Origin: UKL13-3 sp943369665
GTDB lineage: Bacteria; Bacteroidota; Bacteroidia; UKL13-3
Reading direction: 5' to 3'
Assembly: GCA_943369665.1 (NCBI GenBank)
Contig: CALRNX020000004.1
Span: 156,011-220,010, forward strand
DNA length: 64,000 bases
Below are positions 29,693 through 37,158 of the stretch, piece after piece. Below the pieces are notes generated by a model, which ran no database searches, had not been told where the DNA came from, and saw nothing but the letters and a program-made list of their open reading frames with translations. The position numbers and the translations under genes were made by a program. Positions within the stretch are counted from its first letter, which is position 1; the number at the start of each line of letters is the position of its first letter.

Positions 29693-29788
29693 GGGCCTAT
29701 AGCTCTCCCGAAGCTTCGGGACGGTTAGAGCATCTGACTCATAATCAGGGGGCTTGTTCTTTAAATATAAAATATTGGAGCAATCCAA
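29693..29788 (+). repeat. 96-bp tandem unit 2: truncated tRNA with palindrome in D-loop
   Basis: The second direct copy, nearly identical to unit 1, with acceptor strand GGGCCTA as in the intact tRNA. The palindrome TCCCGAAGCTTCGGGA lies at 29706-29721 in the D-loop. After the anticodon arm the unit diverges at the T-arm. The AT-rich tail leads directly into the intact tRNA at 29789. That tail holds TTG (29754) and TATTGG (29773), a weak match to a Bacteroidota promoter, and could drive the tRNA. Confidence 0.85.
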
Positions 29789-29862
29789 GGGCCTATAGCT
29801 CATTCGGTTAGAGCATCTGACTCATAATCAGGGGGTGCCTGGTTCGATCCCAGGTGGGCCCA
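29789..29862 (+). tRNA. tRNA with CAT anticodon, probably tRNA-Ile2 (lysidine type)
   Basis: A complete 74-nt cloverleaf. The acceptor GGGCCTA pairs with TGGGCCC (one G-U). The D-arm is GCTC/GAGC with loop ATTCGGTTA, the anticodon arm CTGA-CTCATAA-TCAG, and the T-arm CCTGG-TTCGATC-CCAGG. The discriminator is A and CCA is not encoded. CAT could mean elongator Met or Ile2. The C4-G69 and C5-G68 acceptor pairs match determinants known for TilS recognition of E. coli tRNA-Ile2, so Ile2 is preferred (identity confidence about 0.6). It is not initiator-like because the 1-72 pair is G-C and there are no three G-C anticodon-stem pairs. Confidence 0.93.
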
Positions 29863-29868
29863 CCCTTT

Positions 29869-29899
29869 AATCCCGGTAATAAATATTATTATCGGGATT
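29869..29899 (+). terminator. tRNA 3' hairpin, first copy, lacking a continuous T-run
   Basis: AATCCCGGTAATAA pairs with TTATTATCGGGATT (14-bp stem with one G-U, loop ATA) directly after the tRNA. It is followed by TATTATTTATG, so the T-run is interrupted just before the GIY-YIG start codon. It is a duplicate of the full terminator at 30243. Some read-through into the GIY-YIG gene is likely. Confidence 0.6.
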
Positions 29900-29907
29900 T
29901 ATTATTT

Positions 29908-30195
29908 ATGCCTCTCTGTTACATCATTTTTAGCCCAACTGCCAACAAATATTATATAGGACAAACTATAGATTTCGATAATCGACTTCTAGAACATAAC
30001 TCCGGAAAGTACCAACAATCATACACGCATCCCGTTAGTGATTGGGAAACATATCTACTTATTGAATGCTCCTCAAAAACTCAAGCCATAAAAATTGAAT
30101 CTTTTATCAAACGAATGAAAAGTCGATCGTTCATCGAAAAGCTAAAGGCAAATCCATCTATTGTTACAGACATTTTAAATCGTTTTTCCAATTAA
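29908..30195 (+). CDS. small GIY-YIG nuclease, tRNA-associated
   Basis: A 95-residue single-domain GIY-YIG nuclease starting at ATG 29908, 9 bases after the tRNA hairpin; the frame is open back into the tRNA, but those residues are tRNA-derived. The motif is CYIIFS (Y5-I7 as the GIY equivalent) and YYIGQT (Y16-G18). Catalytic-type R26 (DNRLLEHNSG), H30, and metal-binding-type E64 in AIKIESFIKRMKSR are present. Family members cleave DNA in repair, homing or restriction; small stand-alone ones of this group have no settled role. It lies between two copies of the tRNA 3' end, which suggests it is the mobile or maintenance gene of a tRNA-associated element. The stop codon lies 4 bases before the second T-arm copy. 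Confidence 0.88.
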   Translation: MPLCYIIFSPTANKYYIGQTIDFDNRLLEHNSGKYQQSYTHPVSDWETYLLIECSSKTQAIKIESFIKRMKSRSFIEKLKANPSIVTDILNRFSN

Positions 30196-30198
30196 GCT

Positions 30199-30242
30199 AC
30201 TGGTTCGTCCCGAAACTTCGGGACCAGGTGGGCCCACCCTTT
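30199..30242 (+). repeat. 3' tRNA fragment with palindrome in T-loop
   Basis: A second copy of the tRNA 3' end. ACTGGTTCG is followed by TCCCGAAACTTCGGGA (30208-30223), then CCAGGTGGGCCCACCCTT, matching T-stem, acceptor strand, discriminator and trailer of the intact gene. The palindrome replaces ATC of the T-loop. There is no 5' half, so it is not a functional tRNA. With the following terminator it forms a direct repeat of the region 29838-29899. Confidence 0.85.
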
Positions 30243-30279
30243 AATCCCGGTAATAAATATTATTATCAGGATTTTTTTT
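30243..30279 (+). terminator. intrinsic terminator, second (complete) copy
   Basis: AATCCCGGTAATAA pairs with TTATTATCAGGATT (one mismatch and one G-U) and is followed by eight Ts at 30272-30279. It is the likely original tRNA terminator and now ends a tRNA plus GIY-YIG transcript. The 198 bases from 30280 to 30477 hold no gene. CATCTTTG near 30378 is one base from the TAnnTTTG promoter box. Confidence 0.8.
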
Positions 30280-30477
30280 GCCTTCTGATATACACTCATA
30301 CAAAAGATTGATCCCAATTCTTCTCCTACACATTTTCCGACAACATCGCAATTATTTCGCTTTCCTTTTCCGATCGGACATCTTTGGGATACTATAGCAA
30401 TAAGCTAACAATACTGTTTTCCAATAGCTATTAAACAATGTCAATAAAAAATTTAAGGAGTGCTTTTCTCAAAAAAA

Positions 30478-33400
30478 ATGAGCCAATTAAATAATAAGGT
30501 AATTATTGCCATCCTTATTTTCTTATTGCCGGTTAGTAAAATAATCGCACAGAACTATCAATATAAAGTGTATGAGTTCAACAAGCCCGGAAATGCCTGC
30601 TATCTCAGATATGTCTGCTATGCACAAAACAATGACTACAGCTCCACCAATAGGCCTCATCTCTTTATCTTAGGTAAAAGCGGAGAATCTGCCCTTCAAA
30701 CCTTTGAGTCGGATTCATTAAAAATGTTTCCCAACTTTCACAACTATCTGCTCGTTTACATACCAAACAGAAGCGGAACGGCAAATGACAAACTTTTTTG
30801 TTTTGATGCCATCGTAAACCTCGTTACCTGGCAGTATCAATGTGGACGTGAAAATGTTTTTCTTTCGATTAATGACAATACCATAAACGCATCTGATATT
30901 GAGGTTGCAGGACTCCAAAGTACATTTTACAGCGTTCGGTATGCAAGTGCAGTTCTCCCGGAAAAAATTGCTGACAATTTCAAGGAAAACAAGACCGCCT
31001 ATGAAAATACACATGAAGACAAGGAAGACAATCTAGGTACATTTTACTATGAGGAAGAGGAAAAGCATAAGGATAACACTGCGATATCCGACCAAGTGCC
31101 TACCAAAACCTATTTTGGGCCTCCTAGGGCATTTAAATATACACTCTCAGGAATTGTTAGAGACAAGTCTACAGGTGAAGCATTGCCATTTGCAACAGTG
31201 CACGTAAAGCATACACATATAGGTGTTGCCTCAAATGCCGATGGGTATTTTACACTATCTCAGGTTCCAACAGATACAAGCGTTTTAGTTGTCTCTTATG
31301 TTGGATACACCACCACACAGGTTTTTCTATCACCACTGTTACCCAAAACCAATTTTCAGATTGAAATTATGCCTGCAGGAAACCGTTTAAAGCAGATTAC
31401 GATCACCGGGGCCAAAGAAGACATTGTGCTAGTAAAAAAAGAAGACGTAAGTGTTGTTAAAATGACGCCAAAAGAAATGGAAAAACTTCCCAATATTGGT
31501 GAAAAAGACGTGATGCGTTCCTTGCAGTTAATGCCTGGAGTAAGTGCGTCTCAGGAATCTTCGTCAGGTCTGTATGTAAGAGGAGGCACACCGGATCAAA
31601 ATCTTGTTCTTTTTGATGGCTTTACCGTATATCATGTTGATCACCTTTATGGATTTTTCAGTGCTTTTAATGCCAATGCTGTAAAGGATATTCAACTTTA
31701 CAAAGGTGGGTTTGAATCTCGCTTTGGCGGACGTCTTTCCAGTGTAACCGAAATTACAGGTAAAGATGGAAACCAGAAAAAATTCAATATGGGAGGAGAT
31801 ATAAGTTTATTAAGTGTAAATGCCTGGATGGAAATTCCTGTGGGAGACAAATTTTCATCCATTATTGCCGTGCGCAGGTCATATAAAGGCCCAATTTACA
31901 ATAAGCTATTTGACAAATACAGCAAAAGCAGTTCATCATCAACTCCCACTCAACAAGGAGGCCCCGGAGGAAGAAGATTTATGCAAGAGGCAGAAGCAAC
32001 CTCTTATTTCTATGACCTAAACGGAAAATTTACTTATCGGCCAACAAAAAAAGACATCCTTACATTGAGCATTTTTAACGGAACAGATAAATTGGACAAT
32101 AGCATAGATAATTCCAATACGCCATCATTTGGAGGAGCAAATTTCAGTGCAAGTTCAACAGATCTTACAAAATATGGAAACGTTGGAACCAGTATAAAGT
32201 GGTCGCGGAAGTGGGCTGATAAATTATACGGAAATACAATCATAAGCTACTCTCATTTTTACAGTGATCGTGACCGATCAATGGAACGAACATCAACTGA
32301 TGCCAGTGGAAATGAAACAACCACAAAGAATGGCGTTTTCGAAAATAATGACCTGACCGATTATAGCATTAAGTCAGATTATCAATTGGATCTTTATTCA
32401 TTCAGTCAGTTACAATTTGGCGTATTCGGAACTTCCTACGATATACATTACTCCTATGCACAAAATGATACAACCACAATCCTTGATAAAAAGAACAAGT
32501 CGCTTTTAGGAGGTGCTTACTTGCAAAACAAGTTCAAATTATTTCATGGCCGGTTGATTTTTCTTCCTGGAATCCGTGCCAATTATTTTGAAACAACGGG
32601 GCAATATTATTATGAACCCCGGGCTTCAGCATCTCTTTATTTGACAGACAACATAACGCTTAAAGGAGCTACAGGAAAATATTACCAGTTTGCCAATGTT
32701 ATTACACGTGAAGATATTTTATCAGGCAGCAAAGAATTTTGGCTCCTGGCTGATGGAAAAAATATTCCTGTAAGCTCTGCCAATCATTACATTGCCGGGA
32801 TATCCTACGAAACCACAAACTATTTGTTCAGCACTGAAACCTATTATAAGCAAGTTAAAAACCTCACAGAATATTCTTTACGATTTAACCCCAGTCCATC
32901 AGGGGTAAAATACGATGAGAACTTCTTTAGTGGTTATGGTTATGCGCGTGGAATAGAATTCCTGGCACAAAAGAAAACCGGAATGCTCAAAGGCTGGGTT
33001 GGTTATACTTTAGGTGAAGCCATCAATCACTTTGATGTTTATTCTGATGTTGATTTTCATGCTAATCAGGACGTAACACACGAATTCAAAATTGTACTGC
33101 TTTATAACATGAAACGATGGGATTTTTCGGCTACATGGGTTTATGCTACAGGTCGCCCATATACTGCACCTTCAGGAGCGTACAGCGTAAAACTTCTTGA
33201 TGGAAGCACACAGGATTTTTATACGGTTACCTCTAAAAATGGTTTACGCCTGCCAGACTATCATCGTGGTGATGTTTCAGTCAACTACAAACTTCTTGCA
33301 GGAATTAAAGGGGACAAGAAAAGAAGGGAAATCGGTTATATCGGCTTCTCCATTTTTAATGTATACAATCATATTAACGTTTGGTATAAAACATATTCTA

Positions 33401-33483
33401 TCGATAATGGATCTTTAGTGGAAACGAACGTAAACTACACGGGCATAACTCCCAATATCACATTGTCCCTTAAACTAAGATAA
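30478..33483 (+). CDS. TonB-dependent receptor with extra N-terminal region
   Basis: A 1001-residue outer-membrane receptor using ATG 30478; a GTG 18 bases upstream overlaps the AAGGAG motif and is less likely. After the signal peptide (about residues 1-25) comes an unusual region of about 190 residues (YKVYEFNKPGNACYLRYVCY to an acidic stretch NTHEDKEDNLGTFYYEEEE). A carboxypeptidase-regulatory-like domain follows (YTLSGIVRDKSTGEALPFATV), then the plug (LPNIGEKDVMRSLQLMPGVS, LYVRGGTPDQNLVLFDG) and the beta-barrel, ending NITLSLKLR. The next gene, 1 base away, encodes a DUF4249 lipoprotein, a common partner of this receptor class. The ligand is unknown. Confidence 0.9.
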   Translation: MSQLNNKVIIAILIFLLPVSKIIAQNYQYKVYEFNKPGNACYLRYVCYAQNNDYSSTNRPHLFILGKSGESALQTFESDSLKMFPNFHNYLLVYIPNRSGTANDKLFCFDAIVNLVTWQYQCGRENVFLSINDNTINASDIEVAGLQSTFYSVRYASAVLPEKIADNFKENKTAYENTHEDKEDNLGTFYYEEEEKHKDNTAISDQVPTKTYFGPPRAFKYTLSGIVRDKSTGEALPFATVHVKHTHIGVASNADGYFTLSQVPTDTSVLVVSYVGYTTTQVFLSPLLPKTNFQIEIMPAGNRLKQITITGAKEDIVLVKKEDVSVVKMTPKEMEKLPNIGEKDVMRSLQLMPGVSASQESSSGLYVRGGTPDQNLVLFDGFTVYHVDHLYGFFSAFNANAVKDIQLYKGGFESRFGGRLSSVTEITGKDGNQKKFNMGGDISLLSVNAWMEIPVGDKFSSIIAVRRSYKGPIYNKLFDKYSKSSSSSTPTQQGGPGGRRFMQEAEATSYFYDLNGKFTYRPTKKDILTLSIFNGTDKLDNSIDNSNTPSFGGANFSASSTDLTKYGNVGTSIKWSRKWADKLYGNTIISYSHFYSDRDRSMERTSTDASGNETTTKNGVFENNDLTDYSIKSDYQLDLYSFSQLQFGVFGTSYDIHYSYAQNDTTTILDKKNKSLLGGAYLQNKFKLFHGRLIFLPGIRANYFETTGQYYYEPRASASLYLTDNITLKGATGKYYQFANVITREDILSGSKEFWLLADGKNIPVSSANHYIAGISYETTNYLFSTETYYKQVKNLTEYSLRFNPSPSGVKYDENFFSGYGYARGIEFLAQKKTGMLKGWVGYTLGEAINHFDVYSDVDFHANQDVTHEFKIVLLYNMKRWDFSATWVYATGRPYTAPSGAYSVKLLDGSTQDFYTVTSKNGLRLPDYHRGDVSVNYKLLAGIKGDKKRREIGYIGFSIFNVYNHINVWYKTYSIDNGSLVETNVNYTGITPNITLSLKLR

Positions 33484-33484
33484 T

Positions 33485-34303
33485 ATGCAAATGAGGTTTT
33501 CTGCTACTGCTTTTTTTTCAATATTGGTCTTTTTGGTTTCCTGCAAGCAAGAAGAAATATCCGAGTTTACAGATACCCCTGTACTCGAATCTTATATACA
33601 ACCTGGCGATTACCTGAATGTAAAGATCAGCAGGCAAACAGCATTTTCTTCAAACGTTTCCTACTCATCGGACAATATTGATCAACTCGACATTAAGGTT
33701 ATGCTTAATAACAACACTGTTCATAAACTACTTCCGATAGGCGATGGTAAATACATCGACAGTTCTTTAATTGTATCCGAAAACGACCAGTATGTTCTCT
33801 CCTTTCCCTACAATTCAAAAAACATAACCGCATACACATATATCCCGTCTCAACCCAGCAATATAACGCAATCAGATACGGTCATTTACATTGAACGAAT
33901 GAGTTCAACCTCCGGACCACCGACAGGAGGAAGCAGTATGGCAGATCCAGTTACAATTACATGGGACAATACTGATCATTCATACTATCTCATTATTGTT
34001 GAAAATATTGAAAGTACACTGGATCCAATCCGGGACTTTGGTGATGATACTCCCCCATCCAACCTTTTCCGAAAACAACCGACAAATTCTTCTTCTGAAG
34101 AGATCCGGACAATGGAATTCCAATACTATGGCACTCACCGCATTATCATATATCATGTATTGCCCGATTATGCTGCATTGTATAATCAGAACAGTACAAA
34201 CTCTCAGAACTTGACCAATCCATCTTCAAATATTGCCAATGGATATGGCATTTTTACGGGGCTCAATTCTGATACGCTCTGGCTTGAAGTAAAAGAGGAA
34301 TAA
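33485..34303 (+). CDS. DUF4249-family lipoprotein, TonB-receptor partner
   Basis: A 272-residue lipoprotein with lipobox LVSC (Cys at about residue 20). It has an N-terminal DUF4249-type beta region (LESYIQPGDYLNVKISRQTAF, LNNNTVHKLLPIGDGKYIDSSLIV) and a second beta half with VTITWDNTDHSYYLIIVENIES. DUF4249 proteins are routinely encoded directly after TonB receptors in Bacteroidota and probably sit with them at the outer membrane. The start could be M1 or M3. It ends 8 bases from a convergent gene. Confidence 0.85.
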   Translation: MQMRFSATAFFSILVFLVSCKQEEISEFTDTPVLESYIQPGDYLNVKISRQTAFSSNVSYSSDNIDQLDIKVMLNNNTVHKLLPIGDGKYIDSSLIVSENDQYVLSFPYNSKNITAYTYIPSQPSNITQSDTVIYIERMSSTSGPPTGGSSMADPVTITWDNTDHSYYLIIVENIESTLDPIRDFGDDTPPSNLFRKQPTNSSSEEIRTMEFQYYGTHRIIIYHVLPDYAALYNQNSTNSQNLTNPSSNIANGYGIFTGLNSDTLWLEVKEE

Positions 34304-34311
34304 TAACTGGT

Positions 34312-34545
34312 TTAAACAGCATCCAATAATGCCGCCAATGTCCTGTCCTTTTCAGTTATGGTATTGCCTGTATCATGCGTTGTTAGTTTAACCGTCACCC
34401 TATTGTACACATTGCTCCACTCGGGATGATGGTTTAGTTTTTCGATCACAAAAGAGGCTTTTACCATCCAGGCTATTGCAGTAGCGAAATCTTTGAACAC
34501 AAATATTTTGTGCAACGCATTGTTTTCTTCTTTCCAATTATCCAT
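34312..34545 (-). CDS. phhB: pterin-4a-carbinolamine dehydratase
   Basis: A 77-residue cytoplasmic protein that dehydrates 4a-hydroxy-tetrahydrobiopterin, recycling the cofactor of aromatic-amino-acid hydroxylases. The family active-site motif LNHHPEWSNVYNRV (residues about 37-50) and FKDFATAIAWMVKASFVIEK are clear, as is LTTHDTGNTITEKD. It is slightly shorter than the usual 95-110 residues at the N-terminus. It overlaps the upstream gamma-CA-like gene by 8 bases, so the two are one operon. No hydroxylase is nearby. Confidence 0.9.
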   Translation of the reverse strand: MDNWKEENNALHKIFVFKDFATAIAWMVKASFVIEKLNHHPEWSNVYNRVTVKLTTHDTGNTITEKDRTLAALLDAV

Positions 34546-35074
34546 GTGTATAGTACTTTAAATATTCTTTACTCAACTCAACATATGCCTGTGCATTTCG
34601 TTTTACTTTTTCAATATGCGCTTCGCTTAACTGTTTAACCACTTTTGCCGGAGAGCCCATTACAATACTATAATCAGGAACCTGCATGCCCTCTGTTACC
34701 AAAGCATTTGCGCCTATAATGCAAAAGTTTCCGATCGAAGCACCATTCAAAATCGTTGCATGCATGCCTACCAATACATTATTTCCCAGAGTTGCTCCAT
34801 GCACAATTGCACAATGCCCCACAATACAATCTTCACCAATCCGGGTTGGAAATCCGGGATCAACATGCACTACCGCATTTTCCTGGATATTGCTCCTATT
34901 GCCCACCGTAATCGTATCTCCATCTCCACGCAATACTGCTCCAAACCAAACAGAGCACTCATCACCCAATACAACCTGACCAAAAACCCTGGCTGTATCT
35001 GCTATCCAAACATCTTTTCCTTTTTGAATAGGTGTTTGCAAAATATTTTTGAGTTTACTTAAATCTCTTTCCAT
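34538..35074 (-). CDS. gamma-carbonic anhydrase / hexapeptide-repeat protein (YrdA/PaaY-like)
   Basis: A 178-residue left-handed beta-helix trimer subunit. Hexapeptide turns run from VWIADTARVFGQVVLGDECSVW (residues about 21-42) to SIGNFCIIGANALVTEG. Candidate zinc-ligand histidines are in VGHCAIVHG (two) and VGMHATIL, and R/D in VLRGDGDTI match the gamma-CA family. The C-terminal helix ends KEYLKYYTHG. Some members hydrate CO2 and many have unproven activity. It is the first gene of a two-gene unit with the pterin dehydratase. Confidence 0.88.
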   Translation of the reverse strand: MERDLSKLKNILQTPIQKGKDVWIADTARVFGQVVLGDECSVWFGAVLRGDGDTITVGNRSNIQENAVVHVDPGFPTRIGEDCIVGHCAIVHGATLGNNVLVGMHATILNGASIGNFCIIGANALVTEGMQVPDYSIVMGSPAKVVKQLSEAHIEKVKRNAQAYVELSKEYLKYYTHG

Positions 35075-35195
35075 AATGATAGCTGCAAATTAACCTTCCA
35101 TCCATTCAAATACACCAGGTGATTCTAGAAATTTTTCGTTTTTCACTGACGTGAATTTAGTAAAAAAATAAGTCAGAAATTTTTTATGTTGAATA

Positions 35196-35203
35196 TATCT
35201 TTG
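35196..35203 (+). promoter_or_regulatory. -7 promoter element upstream of hutI
   Basis: TATCTTTG is an exact match to the Bacteroidota -7 box TAnnTTTG and lies 29 bases before the imidazolonepropionase start. No good -33 TTTG was found at the expected distance, so support is partial. Confidence 0.45.
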
Positions 35204-35231
35204 ACCACTTCGTATAAACATTGCTTTTAAC

Positions 35232-36473
35232 ATGAAAACAACGCTCATCAAAAACATCAAAACCCTTTATGGAATTATTGATGATATAACACTTATCAAA
35301 AAATCGGGTAAACAAATGAGTGAATTTGTCTCCATCGATGATGCTTTTGTACTGATAGAAAATGATATCATTAAACAATATGGATGTCAAACAGAAACGC
35401 TTCCAGCGGCAGATACGATAATAGACGCCAAGGATGGAATGGTTTTGCCTTCATTTATCGATTCGCACACGCATATTGTATTCGCCCAAAGCAGGGAAGA
35501 AGAATTTGTGATGCGCATTAAAGGAAAATCGTATGAAGAAATTGCAGAAGCTGGTGGTGGAATTTTAAACTCCGCGCGCAAATTGCAGGCAATGAGTGAA
35601 GATGAATTGTATGAGAACGCATTGGCGCGATTGAACGAAGTGATCCGATATGGAACAGGTGCGATTGAAATTAAAAGTGGTTACGGCTTAACCGTAAAAG
35701 ATGAATTAAAGATACTACGGGTGATTAAACGATTGAAAGAGGTTTCTCCTATTACGATTAAAGCTTCATTCCTGGGTGCACATGCTATACCAACGGATTA
35801 TAAACAAAACAGACAAGGTTATATTGATCTGGTGATTAATGAAATGCTGCCACAAGTGGCAGCCGAAAACCTTGCTGATTACTGTGATGTGTTTTGCGAC
35901 CAGGGATTTTTTACCGTTGATGAAACAGATGCAATCTTAACTGCAGCAAAAAAATATAATCTGAAAGCAAAAATACACGGTAATGAACTTGGTTACACTG
36001 GAGGTGTACAGGTTGCTGTAAAACACAATGCTTTGAGTGTTGATCATTTGGAATATACAGGAGATGCTGAAATTGCCTGTTTAAAAGACAGTGCAACAAT
36101 GCCCGTAGGTTTGCCCAACTGTTCTTTCTTTTTGGGGATTCCTTATGCTCCTGGTCGTAAAATGATTGATGCTGGCTTACCATTTTGTTTGGCCAGCGAT
36201 TATAATCCGGGAAGCTCTCCCAATGGCCGAATGAGCTATGTGGTTTCGCTTGCTTGTACGCAAATGAAACTAACTCCCGAAGAAGCGTTTAATGCCACAA
36301 CTATAAACGGAGCTGTAGCATTGGAGTTGAGTGCAACACACGGAAGTATTACTATCGGTAAACAAGCAAATTTATATATAACCAAACCAATTCCTTCATT
36401 GGCATTTATTCCATACTCATTTGGCGTAGACTTAATTGATACGGTATTGGTAAATGGAAAAGTGATCAACTAA
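35232..36473 (+). CDS. hutI: imidazolonepropionase
   Basis: A 413-residue cytoplasmic amidohydrolase that opens imidazolone-5-propionate to N-formimino-L-glutamate, the third step of histidine breakdown. Metal-binding SHTH follows FIDSHTHIVFAQSREEEF near residue 77; the family motif YEEIAEAGGGILNSARKLQ, H in KIHGNELGYTGG, H in SVDHLEYTG and D in LASDYNPGSSPNG are all present. Length is normal. Other hut genes (hutH, hutU, formiminoglutamase) are not in the window, so the pathway is dispersed. The next gene begins at the base after its stop. Confidence 0.95.
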   Translation: MKTTLIKNIKTLYGIIDDITLIKKSGKQMSEFVSIDDAFVLIENDIIKQYGCQTETLPAADTIIDAKDGMVLPSFIDSHTHIVFAQSREEEFVMRIKGKSYEEIAEAGGGILNSARKLQAMSEDELYENALARLNEVIRYGTGAIEIKSGYGLTVKDELKILRVIKRLKEVSPITIKASFLGAHAIPTDYKQNRQGYIDLVINEMLPQVAAENLADYCDVFCDQGFFTVDETDAILTAAKKYNLKAKIHGNELGYTGGVQVAVKHNALSVDHLEYTGDAEIACLKDSATMPVGLPNCSFFLGIPYAPGRKMIDAGLPFCLASDYNPGSSPNGRMSYVVSLACTQMKLTPEEAFNATTINGAVALELSATHGSITIGKQANLYITKPIPSLAFIPYSFGVDLIDTVLVNGKVIN

Positions 36474-37028
36474 ATGGCATACAACGAAACCTATACAAAT
36501 GAAGACTTTACGCTTGTCAAACCAAGTGAAGAAGAATATGAAAACTGCATTTTTCGGAATTGTACGTTTTCTGATATTTCAGGCATTGCACTAAGTGAGT
36601 GTACATTTGAGTTGTGCAATTTTAGCAATGCCAAAGCGGGATTGACAAGCATTAAGGATTGTACCTTTACGGAATGTAAATTGATGGGCGTAAATTTTAG
36701 CCGCGTTAAAGACTTTGGATTTGCAGCCAAATTTGTTTCGTGCAATTTGAGTTACACCTCCTTTGATAAAAAGAAATTGAACAAAAGCGCTTTTATCAAT
36801 TCAAACTTAACAGGAGCCAATTTTACACAAGCCGATCTCTCAAAATGCATCATCCAGAATTGCAATTTCTTGGAAGCGGTCTTTATGCAAACAGATATTT
36901 CAGGAGTGGATTTTACCACCAATACACACTTTCTGATCGACCCAAATTTGAACAAAATAAAAAAAGCAATATTTGCTGCCCATTCCTTGAGTGGACTATT
37001 ATACCTTTACGATATCAAAATAGAATAG
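36474..37028 (+). CDS. pentapeptide-repeat protein
   Basis: A 184-residue protein built of A(D/N)LxF-type pentapeptide repeats in two blocks. The first is about residues 19-75 (NCIFRNCTFSDIS, ECTFELCNFSNAK, DCTFTECKLMGVNFS). The second is about residues 85-150 (SCNLSYTSFDKK, NSNLTGANFTQADLSKCIIQNCNF). This gives a right-handed quadrilateral beta-helix like Qnr/MfpA proteins. The start ATG directly abuts the hutI stop, implying co-transcription. The molecular role is unknown; resemblance to DNA-mimicking gyrase protectors is a fold-level statement only. Confidence 0.87.
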   Translation: MAYNETYTNEDFTLVKPSEEEYENCIFRNCTFSDISGIALSECTFELCNFSNAKAGLTSIKDCTFTECKLMGVNFSRVKDFGFAAKFVSCNLSYTSFDKKKLNKSAFINSNLTGANFTQADLSKCIIQNCNFLEAVFMQTDISGVDFTTNTHFLIDPNLNKIKKAIFAAHSLSGLLYLYDIKIE

Positions 37029-37158
37029 AGTGCAATGCCACAGATTAATTTTTCCTTATGCTTTTGTGAAATTTTCTCGGAAGGCTCGTAAATAATTTCT
37101 GTGAAAATCTGTTGCAATACTCTGAAGATAAATTAGCGGAACATAAATCTAAACCAAA

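Noticed and set aside
29522..29803. A 93-residue reverse-strand open frame over the tRNA repeats with a 32-residue internal repeat
   Set aside because: The frame stays open only because the unit length (96) is a multiple of three; the sequence is tRNA-derived and matches no protein family I know.
29597..29862. Possible CRISPR array from the spaced palindromes
   Set aside because: Units are tandem with no unique spacers, only two copies exist, the repeat is a tRNA fragment, and there are no cas genes.
29854..29907. Upstream extension of the GIY-YIG protein into the tRNA
   Set aside because: The extra residues are translated from the acceptor strand and terminator hairpin; the ATG at 29908 begins right at the nuclease domain.
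29789..30280. Integrative element attachment site at a tRNA 3' end
   Set aside because: The direct repeats do mimic attL/attR, but the enclosed segment is about 360 bp with only a GIY-YIG gene and no integrase; a different mechanism is more likely.
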